Shown: positions 38,450 through 49,287, counted from the first letter of the stretch. The stretch: 64,000 nt of DNA from Bacillus sp. PK3_68 (GCF_003600835.1 NZ_NQYC01000001.1:992001-1056000); one strand, 5' to 3'. Program-made: numbers and translations. Notes: generated by a model not told the origin, from the sequence alone.

Positions 38450-38677
38450 TTATGCTTCATTTCCGCTTTCCACTTCACCGAAACTTGTAATAATTTTAGC
38501 GCGGCCGCGAACTTTAATGGCCGAAGTATGCTCTGTGAATTGGGCAATCATGACTTCTCCTTTATCCAGCTTTTCTGAATGATGAAAGCGGGTATCGGAC
38601 CCTCTCGTTAAACCGATAACGTTCACTCCATCTTCTATCGCCCGGATCATAATAAAGTCGGCCTGATTGTTCTTCAT
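38450..38677 (-). CDS. mtrB: Tryptophan RNA-binding attenuation protein TRAP
   Basis: The 75-residue subunit of the 11-mer ring that binds GAG/UAG repeats in trp mRNA when loaded with tryptophan. Visible features are [45 protein letters not shown] and the RGRAKI stretch. It lies between folE and hepS as in B. subtilis. Its usual target, the trp operon, is not in the aromatic block of this window. Confidence 0.95.
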   Translation of the reverse strand: MKNNQADFIMIRAIEDGVNVIGLTRGSDTRFHHSEKLDKGEVMIAQFTEHTSAIKVRGRAKIITSFGEVESGNEA

Positions 38678-38699
38678 TTGATCCTCAACCTCTCTTTTG

Positions 38700-39266
38700 T
38701 CAGCCTTTAATTAAATTCAACAATTCTGAGCGTGAGTGCACATCATTGGCAAACTTTCCGCGCGCCGCCGTTGTAACAGTTTTAGATCCTGGCTTCTTCA
38801 CTCCACGCATAGCCATACACATATGCTCCGCTTCGACTACTACCATTACACCATGCGGCTGAAGTTTTTCCATCATTGCATCGGCAACTTCAGCTGTAAT
38901 GCGTTCTTGCAATTGAGGGCGTCTCGCCACTGTTTCCACTGCTCTTGCCAGTTTGCTAAGCCCTGTGACCTTTCCGTTCTTAGGAAGATAGGCAACATGT
39001 GCATGCCCAAAAAAAGGAACAAGGTGGTGCTCACATACTGAGTAAAAAGGAATATCCTTCACGAGTACGAGTTCCTCATAATCCTCTCCAAAAATAGTTT
39101 CAAAATATTCTTTTGGATCTTTATTTAAACCGGAGAAAACTTCCTCATACATTTTAGCTACCCGCTTTGGTGTATCTAACAACCCCTCACGGTCAGGATC
39201 TTCTCCAACTGCTTCCAAAATCATACGAACTGCTTCTTCAATTTGAGCGTGATTTACTTCAGCCAT
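38700..39266 (-). CDS. folE: GTP cyclohydrolase I
   Basis: First enzyme of folate synthesis, GTP to dihydroneopterin triphosphate. The 188-residue protein has zinc ligands in [13 protein letters not shown] (C78, H81) and a later Cys in [15 protein letters not shown], with catalytic His in the same blocks. Also called mtrA in older Bacillus nomenclature because of its pairing with mtrB, 22 bases downstream. Length is normal. Confidence 0.97.
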   Translation of the reverse strand: MAEVNHAQIEEAVRMILEAVGEDPDREGLLDTPKRVAKMYEEVFSGLNKDPKEYFETIFGEDYEELVLVKDIPFYSVCEHHLVPFFGHAHVAYLPKNGKVTGLSKLARAVETVARRPQLQERITAEVADAMMEKLQPHGVMVVVEAEHMCMAMRGVKKPGSKTVTTAARGKFANDVHSRSELLNLIKG

Positions 39267-39637
39267 CCTCTACAATCCTCTCTATCAATCGTAAAATTAA
39301 AACACTCACTAAATAGTAGCATAACTGGACGAAAAGCGAAAGACGCTCGTTCGGCGTCATAGCAGATTTATAGTTCTCATGAAGGGCCGCTTACACACTC
39401 TGATAGAGAAAGCAAAGTTAGCTTAGTAACTAGAGCTATTCCATGCCAGTACACATAAGTCCATCATACCCTTTCTATCTAGACAGGCAAAGATTCTTTA
39501 GCCAAAAAAGTATCGTTAACCTTTTCCTGTTAGCGACTGCTTTAGAAGGTTCATTCCAAGCCATAAATGTCTTCACTCTCCGCTCTCCAGCAAGCAAACA
39601 TGTGGACAGAGACGCTGGCTGTATATAAATATAAAAA
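39267..39637. other. Intergenic region between folE and hbs
   Basis: About 370 bases with no convincing gene. A 61-codon plus-strand frame (39443-39628) lacks a ribosome site and family similarity. I see no repeats; the folE promoter is presumably within the first 100 bases but no strong hexamers stand out. Confidence 0.5.
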
Positions 39638-39660
39638 AGAGAGACCACGAAGGCCTCTCT
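39638..39660 (-). terminator. Terminator after hbs
   Basis: Nine-bp stem AGAGAGGCC/GGTCTCTCT (one wobble) and a 5-base loop, followed by TTTTTTAT on the minus strand. Confidence 0.85.
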
Positions 39661-39681
39661 TGTAGCCGTTAGGCTATGTAA

Positions 39682-39954
39682 TTATTTAACCGCATCTTTT
39701 AAAGCTTTACCTGGTTTAAATGCAGGTACTTTGCTCGCTGCGATTTCGATTTCTGCTCCAGTTTGCGGATTGCGCCCTTTGCGTGCAGAACGCTCACGTA
39801 CTTCAAAGTTCCCAAAACCAATCAATTGAACTTTGTCTCCGCTTGCTAATGAGTTTTGGATGGCATCAAAAACGGCCTCAACCGCTTTAGTAGCATCTTT
39901 TTTAGATAATTCTGCTGTTTCTGCAACTTGATTAATTAAATCTGTTTTGTTCAT
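39682..39954 (-). CDS. hbs: DNA-binding protein HU
   Basis: Histone-like nucleoid protein, homodimer, essential in B. subtilis. The 90-residue sequence [40 protein letters not shown] and [12 protein letters not shown] is highly characteristic. Of two ATG codons, 39954 is eight bases from AGGAGG and is preferred to 39963. A 267-base upstream region separates it from spoIVA and must contain its promoters. Confidence 0.98.
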   Translation of the reverse strand: MNKTDLINQVAETAELSKKDATKAVEAVFDAIQNSLASGDKVQLIGFGNFEVRERSARKGRNPQTGAEIEIAASKVPAFKPGKALKDAVK

Positions 39955-40182
39955 GCCATTCACCTCCTCCCAAAGGGGGTTTCAACGAAAGTCTGTATTT
40001 TCTACCATTACTTTCATTCCTAAGCTATTTTTTCGTTTTTTATACATAAAAATGAAAAAAAGCTTTTAAATCAATGTTTTATACATTAATTCTGTTAAAA
40101 GATTATCACATAAGAAATGCCATATCAAGCAGAATCCCTTAATAATTCTCATTCTTTCTAGGTTTGGGCAAAATCACAAAAA

Positions 40183-40209
40183 AGACTCCCCTGCCGTAAA
40201 AGGAAGTCT
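40183..40209 (-). terminator. Terminator after spoIVA
   Basis: Stem AGACTTCC/GGGGAGTCT with small mismatch, followed by TTTTTTGTG on the minus strand. Confidence 0.65.
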
Positions 40210-40221
40210 GCAAATAAATGC

Positions 40222-41700
40222 TTATAAAATAATAGCAATCATGCCACCTGAGCCCTCGTTTATAATTCTCTCCAATGTTTCTTTTAATTTATACCTAGCG
40301 TTTTCTGGCATAAGCGAAAGTTTACCCTGAATGCCTTCTCGGACAATGGAACTTAAATTCCGACCAAAAATATCAGAGTTCCAGATCGATAGTGGATCAT
40401 CCTCGAAATCTTGCATTAAATAGCGAACAAGCTCTTCACTTTGCTTTTCGGTTCCGATAATTGGAGCAAATTCTGATTCTACATCTACTTTAATCATGTG
40501 AATAGATGGGGCTACCGCTTTTAATCTCACGCCGAACCGCGACCCCTGTCTAATAATCTCTGGCTCATCTAGACTCATATCGGTCAGCGAAGGAGCTGCC
40601 ACACCATATCCTGTTTGTTTAACCATTCGTAATGCATCAGCAATTTGGTCATATTCTGTTTTAGCATTGGCAAATTCCTGCATAAGCTCGAGCAAATGAT
40701 CTTTTCCGCGAACTTCCACGCCGACAATTTCTTTTAATACTCGGTCATACAGCTCATCCGGAGCAAACAAGTCAATTTCAGCTACCCCTTGCCCCATATC
40801 CATACCGGCAAGGCCCGCATTCTCAATAAATTCATATTGATCAAATTGTCCAATCACCCGATCTACATCTCGAAGGCGCTTAATGTCTTGAACTGTTTCT
40901 TTAATCGCCTCTTGGTAATGACCGCGCAGCCAGTGATTTTCTTTTAATACCATGACCCATCCTGGTAAATTCACATTTACTTCATGGACAGGGAATTCAA
41001 ACAGAGCTTCACGAAGCACGCTCATTACGTCCGCTTCTCTCATGCTTTCCACTGACATCGCTACTACTGGAATATCATACTTTTCCGCAAGACTTTCACG
41101 CAAGCTCTCTGTCTCTGCATGATGAGGACGCGCCGAGTTTACAATCATAATAAATGGTTTGCCTACTTCTTTTAATTCTTCAACTAACCGCTCTTCCGCT
41201 TCTAAATAATTGGCTCTTGGTATTTCTCCAACCGTGCCATCTGTTGTAATTAACACGCCAATCGTAGAATGTTCCTGGATGACTTTTCGCGTGCCGATCT
41301 CAGCCGCTTCATGGAAAGGAATCGGCTCCTCAAACCAAGGGGTGTGAATCATTCTTGGGCCATTTTCGTCTTCATACCCTTTCGCCCCTTCAATCACATA
41401 CCCAACACAATCAACAAGCCTTACATTCACCGAAAGTCCTTCATCCACATTTATAGAAATTGCCTGATTGGGCACAAATTTTGGCTCTGTTGTCATAATT
41501 TGTTTGCCTGCTGCGCTTTGCGGCAGTTCATCAAGCGCTCTCGCTTTTTCCGCTTCATTGTCTATATTAGGAAGAACAAGCAGTTCCATAAATTTTTTAA
41601 TGAACGTGGATTTCCCCGTACGGACCGCCCCGACGACTCCTAAATAGATATCCCCACCTGTCCGTTCAGCTATATCTTTAAAAATATCTGCTTTTTCCAA
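40222..41700 (-). CDS. spoIVA: Spore-coat morphogenetic ATPase SpoIVA
   Basis: Polymerises on the forespore surface, using ATP, to form the coat basement layer. The 492-residue length is identical to B. subtilis and the sequence is strongly conserved. It has Walker A GAVRTGKS (24-31), VDCVGYVIEGAKGYEDENG with the Asp of Walker B, and a GTPase-like IVNSAR. The C-terminus is the conserved NEGSGGMIAIIL. Start is TTG, 6 bases after GGGAGGGAA. A SigE promoter lies upstream (41761-41791). Confidence 0.98.
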   Translation of the reverse strand: MEKADIFKDIAERTGGDIYLGVVGAVRTGKSTFIKKFMELLVLPNIDNEAEKARALDELPQSAAGKQIMTTEPKFVPNQAISINVDEGLSVNVRLVDCVGYVIEGAKGYEDENGPRMIHTPWFEEPIPFHEAAEIGTRKVIQEHSTIGVLITTDGTVGEIPRANYLEAEERLVEELKEVGKPFIMIVNSARPHHAETESLRESLAEKYDIPVVAMSVESMREADVMSVLREALFEFPVHEVNVNLPGWVMVLKENHWLRGHYQEAIKETVQDIKRLRDVDRVIGQFDQYEFIENAGLAGMDMGQGVAEIDLFAPDELYDRVLKEIVGVEVRGKDHLLELMQEFANAKTEYDQIADALRMVKQTGYGVAAPSLTDMSLDEPEIIRQGSRFGVRLKAVAPSIHMIKVDVESEFAPIIGTEKQSEELVRYLMQDFEDDPLSIWNSDIFGRNLSSIVREGIQGKLSLMPENARYKLKETLERIINEGSGGMIAIIL

Positions 41701-41760
41701 GAAATTCCCTCCCGACTTTATTGTTTGCTTTTTTTATTAGCGGTATTGTTCCTACAATAA

Positions 41761-41791
41761 ATTGTATGATGTTGTCCTGCTTTTATATGAC
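41761..41791 (-). promoter_or_regulatory. Candidate SigE promoter of spoIVA
   Basis: Minus strand -35 GTCATATA (41784-41791), 15-bp spacer, -10 CATACAAT (41761-41768), a close match to the mother-cell SigE consensus. B. subtilis spoIVA is SigE-dependent, in agreement. Confidence 0.8.
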
Positions 41792-41811
41792 TGAAAATAT
41801 TCCTATAAAAT

Positions 41812-41846
41812 AAAAGAAGCCATCCTATAAGCGGATGACTTCTTTT
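41812..41846 (-). terminator. Terminator of yphEF
   Basis: Stem AAAAGAAG-CATCC / GGATG-CTTCTTTT with one mismatch and a 7-base loop, overlapping the yphF stop. Confidence 0.8.
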
Positions 41847-42552
41847 ATTTCACCATAAAAACAGGTTCATTTTTATTGTTCACGGTATACGGAAGCGAAA
41901 ATGCAGGAGCAAACAGAGAATCCTTTAACAATATCGGCCGAATATCTTCTCCTTGCTTCAGCTTTTCCTGTGATTTCTTAATCGCTGCATACAAGTCACT
42001 GCTATAATCTACATAAATGTTGCCGTCACCTGAAATAACAAGCGGCAAGTTTTGTTGTGTATATGGACTAACAACATAAGGTTCCTCTTTAAAGCCAATT
42101 TTTTTAAAGTCTAACGAATAAACATTATGCGCTATCTCTTTTTTAAACGGCGGGTATCCTTGAGAGCGAATACGTATTTGTATATCCCTGATTTGTTCTG
42201 CCATGCGCAAATCAATTAACTTAACCGTTGGATTTTCTTCAACATCTACGAGAGCATATTGAAAAATCCCGCCCGACTCGTATGCATTACCCGGAGGCTC
42301 AGCGATAAATTGCGGGATGAGCTTTTTAAAATCAATTGGATATTTTTCATATAGCGGTGTGTTTTCCTCTTTTGTTTTGATCGGTAAAATTCCGCCATTC
42401 GCCTCTTTAAATTGATCAACAGCAGACTGAACAGTCTGAACTTGCTCTCCGTACGGCATTTGATTTTCAGCCCGCCGCTCTTGAGGAAACATACACCCGC
42501 TCATAAAGACTGCTGTCAGGGTAACTACGAAAACAATGGCTAGTTTTTTCAT
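41845..42552 (-). CDS. yphF: Lipoprotein YphF
   Basis: A 235-residue predicted lipoprotein: MKKLAIVFVVTLTAVFMSGCMF has a lipobox with Cys20. The mature domain (QTVQSAVDQFKEANGGILPIKT, KYPIDFKKLIPQFI) matches the Bacillus YphF family placed next to spoIVA. ATG 42552 after GGAGAGAA is preferred to an upstream TTG at 42579. Function unknown; homologues are linked to sporulation by expression. Confidence 0.83.
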   Translation of the reverse strand: MKKLAIVFVVTLTAVFMSGCMFPQERRAENQMPYGEQVQTVQSAVDQFKEANGGILPIKTKEENTPLYEKYPIDFKKLIPQFIAEPPGNAYESGGIFQYALVDVEENPTVKLIDLRMAEQIRDIQIRIRSQGYPPFKKEIAHNVYSLDFKKIGFKEEPYVVSPYTQQNLPLVISGDGNIYVDYSSDLYAAIKKSQEKLKQGEDIRPILLKDSLFAPAFSLPYTVNNKNEPVFMVK

Positions 42553-42575
42553 TCGCTGATTCTCTCCTTCAATCT

Positions 42576-42773
42576 TCAAGCTGGACCGCTAAACACAATA
42601 TACACCATAATCAATCCGCCGATAATCATACAAGCATACGCAAAAAGAGCGGAAATCGCTTTTAAAAACCCATTTTTAAATTTATAGCGGCTTACATAGA
42701 TGGCGAAAACTGATACAATCATTAGTCCCATCCCTATAAAAGAGATCCACATATTCATCATGGATGCTGACAT
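42576..42773 (-). CDS. yphE: Small membrane protein YphE
   Basis: 65 residues with two hydrophobic segments (MWISFIGMGLMIVSVFAIYVSR and FAYACMIIGGLIMVYIVFSG) joined by a basic loop. Position before yphF and size fit B. subtilis YphE. Function unknown. Confidence 0.75.
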   Translation of the reverse strand: MSASMMNMWISFIGMGLMIVSVFAIYVSRYKFKNGFLKAISALFAYACMIIGGLIMVYIVFSGPA

Positions 42774-42905
42774 CTTCTATTGCCCCTTTCCTTGATCAAT
42801 CGCTACATCTTGAATAACAAATCAGGGTAGCTCGGTACCCCTTGTCCTTTTCGTCATGATTATAACATAACCAATAAAAAATTGGACAACCTTGCCACAT
42901 AAAAA

Positions 42906-42933
42906 AGCTAAAGCAGCTTTTGCCGCTTTAGCT
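42906..42933 (-). terminator. Terminator after gpsA
   Basis: Perfect 9-bp stem AGCTAAAGC/GCTTTAGCT, loop of 10, then TTTTTT on the minus strand, about 90 bases past gpsA. Confidence 0.8.
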
Positions 42934-43024
42934 ATAACGACCACCAAATTACTAAGCGCTGGCTTATTCATTTTTTATTATATGACTAAGTCACGGGCTT
43001 TGATTATTTTAAATGCCCTTTCTG

Positions 43025-44074
43025 CTAGCTTCCTTGCTGACGATCAATAATGTCAACTAAACTTTCCATTTCATTTGTTTTCATACGAGCCATCAATTCG
43101 TCTACAGCTGCTTTTGGCTCTTTTCCTTCAAATAAAATACGGTATAATGCTTCAGTAATCGGCATTTCTACTTCATATTTAAGAGAAAGTTGACGGGCTG
43201 CCCTCGTGGTGCGGACCCCTTCCACAACCATTCCCATATTATCAAGAACGTCTTGCAGCTTTTGTCCTTTTCCAAGCATATTGCCTGCACGCCAATTTCT
43301 CGAATGAACGCTTGTACATGTAACAATTAAATCGCCAATTCCTGTTAGTCCAGAAAAGGTAAGCGGATCGGCCCCCATTTTTGTGCCCAGGCGGGCGATT
43401 TCAGCAAGTCCTCTCGTAATCAAGGCCGCCTTGGCGTTATCTCCATAACCGAGACCATCAGAAATGCCTGCTGCCAGAGCAATAATATTTTTTAAAGCTC
43501 CTCCAATTTCCACACCAACTATATCCGGGTTTGTATAAACACGAAAATGCTGATTCATGAAAATATCTTGAATTCTTTCTGCAGCTTCCATATTCTCAGA
43601 AGAAACTGTAACGGTTGTTGGATGACGCAGACTCACTTCTTCTGCGTGACTCGGACCGGAAAGAATAACGATATCCTTACATAATTTCTCAGGCAATTCT
43701 TCTCTAATCATTTCCGATATGCGCATTAACGTATCCGGTTCAATTCCTTTGCTGACATGAACGATGGTAAAAGGTTCTGTTCGAATCTCTTCGATGAGCT
43801 GGAGCACTTCACGAATTGCTTTTGTGGGAACAGCCAGTACAACGACATCCAACCCGCTTAATACGCTTTCCATTGAACTGGAAGCAACAATATTTTCAGG
43901 CAATTCAATGCCCGGTAAATATTGTTGGTTGGTGTGTGTTTCATTGATTTCTTTTATGCGTTCTTTGTTTTGAGTCCACAGGCGAACTTCATGACCGTTA
44001 TCAGCAAGAACAATGGCGAGTGCTGTTCCCCAGCTGCCCGCCCCAACCATTGCAATGCTCTCTTTGTTTTTCAT
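43025..44074 (-). CDS. gpsA: Glycerol-3-phosphate dehydrogenase (NAD(P)+)
   Basis: Supplies sn-glycerol-3-phosphate for phospholipids from DHAP. The 349-residue enzyme has the nucleotide site GAGSWGTALAIVLADNGH, LSGPSHAEEV, the catalytic Lys in GGALKNIIALAAGISDG and FSGLTGIGDLIVTCTS. It follows der by 21 bases; der-gpsA is a conserved pair in Bacillota. Confidence 0.97.
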   Translation of the reverse strand: MKNKESIAMVGAGSWGTALAIVLADNGHEVRLWTQNKERIKEINETHTNQQYLPGIELPENIVASSSMESVLSGLDVVVLAVPTKAIREVLQLIEEIRTEPFTIVHVSKGIEPDTLMRISEMIREELPEKLCKDIVILSGPSHAEEVSLRHPTTVTVSSENMEAAERIQDIFMNQHFRVYTNPDIVGVEIGGALKNIIALAAGISDGLGYGDNAKAALITRGLAEIARLGTKMGADPLTFSGLTGIGDLIVTCTSVHSRNWRAGNMLGKGQKLQDVLDNMGMVVEGVRTTRAARQLSLKYEVEMPITEALYRILFEGKEPKAAVDELMARMKTNEMESLVDIIDRQQGS

Positions 44075-44095
44075 AGATACTCACCAGCTTTTTTC

Positions 44096-45406
44096 TTATT
44101 TTCGAGCACGTGAAATAATACGTATCGGCGTCCCTTCAAAGCCGAACGCTTCACGAATGCGGTTTTGCAAAAAGCGCTCATAAGAGAAATGCATTAGCTC
44201 TGGTTCATTAACAAAAACAACAAACGTCGGCGGCTTAACAGCTACCTGTGTTGCATAATAAATTCTCAAGCGCTTGCCTTTATCGGTCGGCGTTGGGTTC
44301 ATCGCTACCGCATCCATCACCACATCATTTAGCACACTGGACTGAACGCGCATAGTATGGCTTTCACTTACTTGATTAATGACAGGTAATAACGTATGCA
44401 CACGTTTTTTTGTTTTAGCTGAAAGGAAAACGATTGGTGCATAATCAAGAAATAAAAAGTGGCTTCGGATTTTCCCCTCGAATTCTTTCATCGTTTTCTC
44501 ATCTTTTTCAATAGCGTCCCACTTATTAACAACAATGATAACAGCTCGTCCAGCTTCGTGAGCATACCCTGCAATGTGCTTATCCTGCTCTCGGATGCCT
44601 TCTTCCGCGTTTAACACAACAAGGACAACGTCAGAGCGTTCGATCGCACGAAGCGCGCGGAGTACACTATATTTTTCGGTTGTCTCATAAACTTTTCCTT
44701 TTTTACGCATGCCTGCTGTATCAATAATGACATACTCCTGACCTTCATACATGTAAGGTGAATCGATAGCGTCTCTCGTCGTGCCGGCAATGTCGCTGAC
44801 GATGACTCGTTCTTCCCCGAGCAAGGCATTCACCAATGAAGATTTGCCGACATTCGGACGGCCAATTAAGGAAAACTTAATGACATCCTCATCGTACTCC
44901 TCATCTTCTGCATTTGGAAAATGGCTCACTACAGCATCAAGCATGTCCCCAAGGCCAATCCCATGGGCTCCCGAAATTGGAAACGGTTCGCCAAAACCTA
45001 AAGCATAAAAATCATAGATTTGGCTTTTCATTTCTGGATTATCTACTTTATTAACAGCTAATACGATCGGCTTTTTTGACCGATACAATATTTTTGCTAC
45101 TTCTTCATCTGCGGTTGTTACTCCTTCACGCCCGCTCGTTAAAAAGATAATTACGTCCGCCTCTTCGATGGCAATTTCCGCCTGCTGGCGAATCTGCTCT
45201 AAGAACGGCTCATCACCAATGTCAATCCCGCCTGTATCAATAATATTAAATTCATTATTTAGCCATTCACCTGTGCTATATATGCGATCTCTCGTTACTC
45301 CCGGAACATCCTCAACAATTGAAATCCTTTCACCGACAATTCGGTTAAAAATAGTTGACTTCCCGACGTTCGGACGGCCGACAATCGCAACAACTGGTTT
45401 CACCAT
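44096..45406 (-). CDS. der: Ribosome-assembly GTPase Der (EngA)
   Basis: Essential GTPase for 50S subunit maturation. 436 residues, as in B. subtilis: two tandem G domains with [12 protein letters not shown] near residue 10 and [12 protein letters not shown] near 183. DTGG and DTAGMRKKG are the switch II sequences; NKVD and NKWD are the G4 motifs. A C-terminal KH-like domain follows. ATG 45406 follows AAAGGGTGA; an ATG at 45424 would lie before that site. Confidence 0.97.
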   Translation of the reverse strand: MVKPVVAIVGRPNVGKSTIFNRIVGERISIVEDVPGVTRDRIYSTGEWLNNEFNIIDTGGIDIGDEPFLEQIRQQAEIAIEEADVIIFLTSGREGVTTADEEVAKILYRSKKPIVLAVNKVDNPEMKSQIYDFYALGFGEPFPISGAHGIGLGDMLDAVVSHFPNAEDEEYDEDVIKFSLIGRPNVGKSSLVNALLGEERVIVSDIAGTTRDAIDSPYMYEGQEYVIIDTAGMRKKGKVYETTEKYSVLRALRAIERSDVVLVVLNAEEGIREQDKHIAGYAHEAGRAVIIVVNKWDAIEKDEKTMKEFEGKIRSHFLFLDYAPIVFLSAKTKKRVHTLLPVINQVSESHTMRVQSSVLNDVVMDAVAMNPTPTDKGKRLRIYYATQVAVKPPTFVVFVNEPELMHFSYERFLQNRIREAFGFEGTPIRIISRARK

Positions 45407-45467
45407 TTGGTTCACCCTTTCCATACATACATTCTATCTCATTTTTAGCTTATCCATCCGTACAAAT

Positions 45468-45497
45468 AAAACCCTTCTGACAGGAGAAGGGCTTTTC
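45468..45497 (-). terminator. Terminator between fni and der
   Basis: Seven-bp stem CCCTTCT/AGAAGGG extended by A-T pairs, T-rich tail on the minus strand. Confidence 0.7.
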
Positions 45498-45585
45498 TGA
45501 ACTCGTTCATTTTATCAATATTCCAGATGCCAAGCAACTATAATCCTTATTTTCAAACATAACGATTATTTATGGACAGTCAACT

Positions 45586-46638
45586 TCAACCTCTTTGACT
45601 GAAAGCAGACGGCTCATATCCACGGACATGAAGCCAATGAAAGGTCTCTCCCTTGATAATAAGAGGTGTTTTGTGAAGGTCTGTTATTTTTTTCGCTCCT
45701 ACTGCGCACATAATTATTTTCAAATCGTCATGTAAGGTATGTAGCTCGGCTACCAAAGCCTCTAGACCGCTATCCATTAGTACACGAAGCAATGATCCGG
45801 CCATCCCGACTGCCACAGCGCCAAGCGCAAGCGACTTTGCCGCATCAAGGCTATTTTGAAGACCCCCGGAAGCCATCACATCTAGTTGGCTGGCCGCTGC
45901 TTTGCATTCGACAATAGCGGGAGCCGTCGGAATACCCCAGTTATTGAAATAATCCAGCATCTTTCCCCGCCGTTCGTTCTCTACTGCGGCAAAGTTTGTG
46001 CCTCCAAAACCACTCACATCCACTGCTGCAACAGGTAATTTTGCGAGTTTCTCCGCTGCCTCTCTTCCTAAACCAAAGCCCGTTTCCTTCACAAAGACCG
46101 GTACAGTCAACTTATCAGCAATTCTCTCAATCCGCTCAAGCGCTCCCTTGAAGCTTCGATCTCCTTCCGGCATGGTCAGCTCTTGAATCACATTCAAGTG
46201 AATTTGCAGCGCATTGGCTTCTATCATATCAACCGCTGCTTCGGCTTGCTCGACTGTTGCTTCGCTGCCAAGATTAGCAAGAATCACCCCATTGCCATAA
46301 AGCTTGCGAACAGCCGAAAATGATTGCCTCTCCTCCGGATTCTTGAGAGCGGACATTTGGGAGCCAACCGCCATCGCTATGCCTGTTTCTTTTGCCGCAA
46401 GAGCAAGCTGACTGTTAATCTTTTCAGTATCTTTCCCTCCACCGCCTGTCATCGCATTGATAAAAATCGGCGAACTTAATAAAAGTCCGCCAATTTTGGT
46501 TTGAATAGATATTTCGCTAAGCGCTGTGTCAGGAAGGCTTTGATGAACAAACTCTACATCATCCAGCCCCGTCTGCCTATTTTGGCCTGTTGAAAGCGCA
46601 TACTGAATATGCTCTCGTTTTCTCTGAGCTCTCGTCAC
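45586..46638 (-). CDS. fni: Isopentenyl-diphosphate delta-isomerase, type II (FMN)
   Basis: Interconverts IPP and DMAPP. The 350-residue FMN barrel shows REHIQYAL, INAMTGGGG, AVGSQMSALKNPE, HLNVIQELTMPEGDR and VDVSGFGGTNFA, signature stretches of the type II enzyme (ypgA in B. subtilis). GTG start after GGTGAT. It supplies units for the prenyl chains made by HepST in this window. Confidence 0.94.
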   Translation of the reverse strand: MTRAQRKREHIQYALSTGQNRQTGLDDVEFVHQSLPDTALSEISIQTKIGGLLLSSPIFINAMTGGGGKDTEKINSQLALAAKETGIAMAVGSQMSALKNPEERQSFSAVRKLYGNGVILANLGSEATVEQAEAAVDMIEANALQIHLNVIQELTMPEGDRSFKGALERIERIADKLTVPVFVKETGFGLGREAAEKLAKLPVAAVDVSGFGGTNFAAVENERRGKMLDYFNNWGIPTAPAIVECKAAASQLDVMASGGLQNSLDAAKSLALGAVAVGMAGSLLRVLMDSGLEALVAELHTLHDDLKIIMCAVGAKKITDLHKTPLIIKGETFHWLHVRGYEPSAFSQRG

Positions 46639-46709
46639 TATTTATCACCGTTTTCCTAAAAAAGCAGAAGAACGGACCCATAAAAACAGATCCGAACTTA
46701 GCTTATTCC

Positions 46710-47858
46710 TTATTCTCCTCTTTTTAAACCTTTCAGCTTATCACCGATCATCTCACCAAGCTGGAAGCCGGTATTTTCTTCAGGCATAGTGTACGATTCA
46801 TTCTCCTGAGCAGATGGTTCTTCATCAAATGGCTTCATCGTTAAGGAAAGACGATTTTCCTCTTCATTCACATCAAGTACCTTTACCTTTACTTCCTGGC
46901 CCTCTTTTAATATTTCATGTGGAGTGCCGATGTGTTTGTTGGAGATTTGTGAAATGTGAACTAATCCTTCTACTCCTGGGAAAACTTCAACGAATGCCCC
47001 GTAAGAAACGAGACGCTTAACCGTACCAGTTAACTCTGCACCAACAGGGGCCTTTTCAGAAATGTCTGACCATGGTCCCGGTAGCGTTTCTTTAATAGAT
47101 AAAGAAATCCTTTCACTGTCGCGGTCTACAGATAAAACTTTCACCTTTACTTCCTGGCCTTCCTGAATGACATCAGATGGCTTTTCAACATGCTCATGTG
47201 ATAGCTGGGAAATATGAACAAGACCGTCTACACCGCCGATATCAACGAAAGCGCCAAAATCAGTCAGACGCTGAACTTTCCCTTCAAGAACGTCGCCCGC
47301 TTGGATTTCAGAAAGCACTTTCTTTTTGTTTTCTGATTTTTCCATATCAATCACAGCTCGATGGGATAAGATTAAGCGGTTTTTCTCTTGGTCAAGCTCA
47401 ACAATTTTAAAGTTCATTGTTTTCCCTTTATAATCTTCAAAATCTTCCACATAATGATCTTCCACTAACGAAGCAGGGATAAATCCGCGAATGCCAAGAT
47501 CAACAACAAGGCCGCCTTTTACTACTTCCTTTACTTCCGCTTCAAACACTTCACCGTTTTCGAAGCGCTTTTGCATTTCCGCCCAAGCCTTTTCTGCATC
47601 TGCTTTTCGCTTGGAAAGAACATAAAGGTCGTCTTCTTCTTTCGTTACTTGAAGTTCGAGTTTGTCGCCTTCCTTTACCACATCTGTTGCTTTTTCGACA
47701 TGAAGGCTTGAAAGTTCGCTAATTGGAATAATGCCGTCTTTTTTACTGCCTTCAATTTCAACTTGAACCTGTTTTTCTTCCACCTTTACTACAGTTGCCT
47801 GTACTTTATCGCCCACTGTATAATTGTTCACTTCTACCTGATTCATGTCCTCTGTCAT
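46710..47858 (-). CDS. ypfD: S1-domain RNA-binding protein, ribosomal S1 homologue YpfD
   Basis: 382 residues with four S1 OB-fold repeats: [60 protein letters not shown] and [20 protein letters not shown]. The last two are the best conserved ([10 protein letters not shown] and [10 protein letters not shown]). Shorter than Gram-negative S1 (six repeats), as typical for Bacillus; its role in translation is less clear there. Strong RBS AGGAGGAG. Confidence 0.94.
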   Translation of the reverse strand: MTEDMNQVEVNNYTVGDKVQATVVKVEEKQVQVEIEGSKKDGIIPISELSSLHVEKATDVVKEGDKLELQVTKEEDDLYVLSKRKADAEKAWAEMQKRFENGEVFEAEVKEVVKGGLVVDLGIRGFIPASLVEDHYVEDFEDYKGKTMNFKIVELDQEKNRLILSHRAVIDMEKSENKKKVLSEIQAGDVLEGKVQRLTDFGAFVDIGGVDGLVHISQLSHEHVEKPSDVIQEGQEVKVKVLSVDRDSERISLSIKETLPGPWSDISEKAPVGAELTGTVKRLVSYGAFVEVFPGVEGLVHISQISNKHIGTPHEILKEGQEVKVKVLDVNEEENRLSLTMKPFDEEPSAQENESYTMPEENTGFQLGEMIGDKLKGLKRGE

Positions 47859-47957
47859 ATGTACTCCTCCTTAATACAGAACTGCTTACATTTATTTGAT
47901 AAAATATTCTTTCTACTAACTTCTAACAATTGCCCACATTTGTCAAGCAGTATGCTT

Positions 47958-48542
47958 TTAATGTGCTTCCTCTTTTAAACGGCGAATATGGGCCATGATA
48001 ACAGCAGTTGTTTCTTCAGCACTTGCTTTACGACTGCGCAGATCCTCCATATCAATCGGAGGACCGTAGACTACTTTCAGCTTGCGGAACATTCTATAGG
48101 GACCGATGATGGCACAAGGAATAACATAAGCGTTTGTGCGCAAAGCAAAGAATCCGGCTCCTGCCATTCCCTCACCGATTTTCCCTGTTTTTGAACGGGT
48201 TCCTTCCGGAAAAAGCCCAAGAACTTTTCCTTCTTTTAAAAATTTAAGTCCCTTTCGAATAGCATCTCTGTCGCTCGCTCCTCTTTTGACTGGAAACGCA
48301 TTTAAGTTAGCTAACATTTTCCCGAAAATAGGAACTTTAAACAATTCTTCTTTTGCCATAAATAAAATAGGCCTTGGGGCCGTAATGCCTACTATTGGAG
48401 GATCAAGATTATCAATGTGGTTGCTGCATAGGAGCACACCGCCTTCTTTCGGAAAATGCTCCCGCCCATGTACTTCCACACGGTACAGCGGCATTAATAC
48501 CGATTTTACGACTGACCTTGCGATTGTATAAAATGTTACCAT
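47958..48542 (-). CDS. plsC: 1-acyl-sn-glycerol-3-phosphate acyltransferase
   Basis: Second acylation in phosphatidic acid synthesis. The 194-residue protein has the catalytic HX4D motif (His42, Asp47 in [11 protein letters not shown]) and [11 protein letters not shown] near residue 122. The N-terminal hydrophobic region and the lack of other domains are normal. Its ATG overlaps the end of cmk by 7 bases, so it is translationally coupled. Confidence 0.92.
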   Translation of the reverse strand: MVTFYTIARSVVKSVLMPLYRVEVHGREHFPKEGGVLLCSNHIDNLDPPIVGITAPRPILFMAKEELFKVPIFGKMLANLNAFPVKRGASDRDAIRKGLKFLKEGKVLGLFPEGTRSKTGKIGEGMAGAGFFALRTNAYVIPCAIIGPYRMFRKLKVVYGPPIDMEDLRSRKASAEETTAVIMAHIRRLKEEAH

Positions 48543-49216
48543 GCCTGTTCTCTTTCCTTTACAATTGAAATAATCCGATCCACCACGTCTGTAATAGACA
48601 AGGAAGTTGTATCTAGTTCTATTGCATCTTCTGCTTTTTTAAGCGGAGCGGCTTCCCGTTCTGAGTCCATTTTGTCACGAAGAGTAATCTCCTCTTTTAA
48701 TTTCTCTATATCTGACGGAAATCCTTTAGAAATATTTTCTAAATGTCTTCTTTTCGCCCGCTCTTCCACACTTGCTTTAAGAAAAATTTTCACTTCTGCT
48801 TCGGGAAGCACATGGGTGCCAATGTCACGTCCATCCATGACTACGCCCCCTTTTTTAGCAAACAGTTGCTGCCGCTTAACCATCTCTTCACGTACAGGGG
48901 CATGCTTGGCCACAAAAGAAACGGCGTTTGTTACTGTGCTCGTTCTAATTTCATTTGTCACATCTTGGTCGTTAATAAATACGAGCTGCCCAGCTTTCCC
49001 CGGCTTCAAATCAATCACTGACTCCTGGAGCAGTTCCAGAAGTTTTTCGGCGTCCTCCAAGTCAGCATCAGCCTGGAGAGCTTTATAAGTCAGGGCTCGA
49101 TACATAGCACCTGTATCAATATAAATATAGGATAGTTTTTCAGCAATGATCTTTGCTACCGTACTTTTCCCTGCCGCGGCTGGACCGTCGATTGCTATTT
49201 GCATTTGTCTTTTCAT
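48536..49216 (-). CDS. cmk: Cytidylate kinase
   Basis: Phosphorylates CMP and dCMP. 226 residues: P-loop [14 protein letters not shown] near residue 10, [18 protein letters not shown], the NMP-binding [16 protein letters not shown] and [12 protein letters not shown] 49216, after GAAGGTGA, is preferred to GTG 49225. Cmk-plsC-ypfD order follows B. subtilis. Confidence 0.96.
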   Translation of the reverse strand: MKRQMQIAIDGPAAAGKSTVAKIIAEKLSYIYIDTGAMYRALTYKALQADADLEDAEKLLELLQESVIDLKPGKAGQLVFINDQDVTNEIRTSTVTNAVSFVAKHAPVREEMVKRQQLFAKKGGVVMDGRDIGTHVLPEAEVKIFLKASVEERAKRRHLENISKGFPSDIEKLKEEITLRDKMDSEREAAPLKKAEDAIELDTTSLSITDVVDRIISIVKEREQAW

Positions 49217-49287
49217 GACGTTCACCTTCTAAACATTTTTTCTCCTTATTCTATCACATGAAGAGAGATTATTTCTCCAAAAAAAAG

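Noticed and set aside
39443-39628. 61-codon plus-strand frame between folE and hbs
   Set aside because: No ribosome site, no recognisable family, and composition like non-coding sequence.
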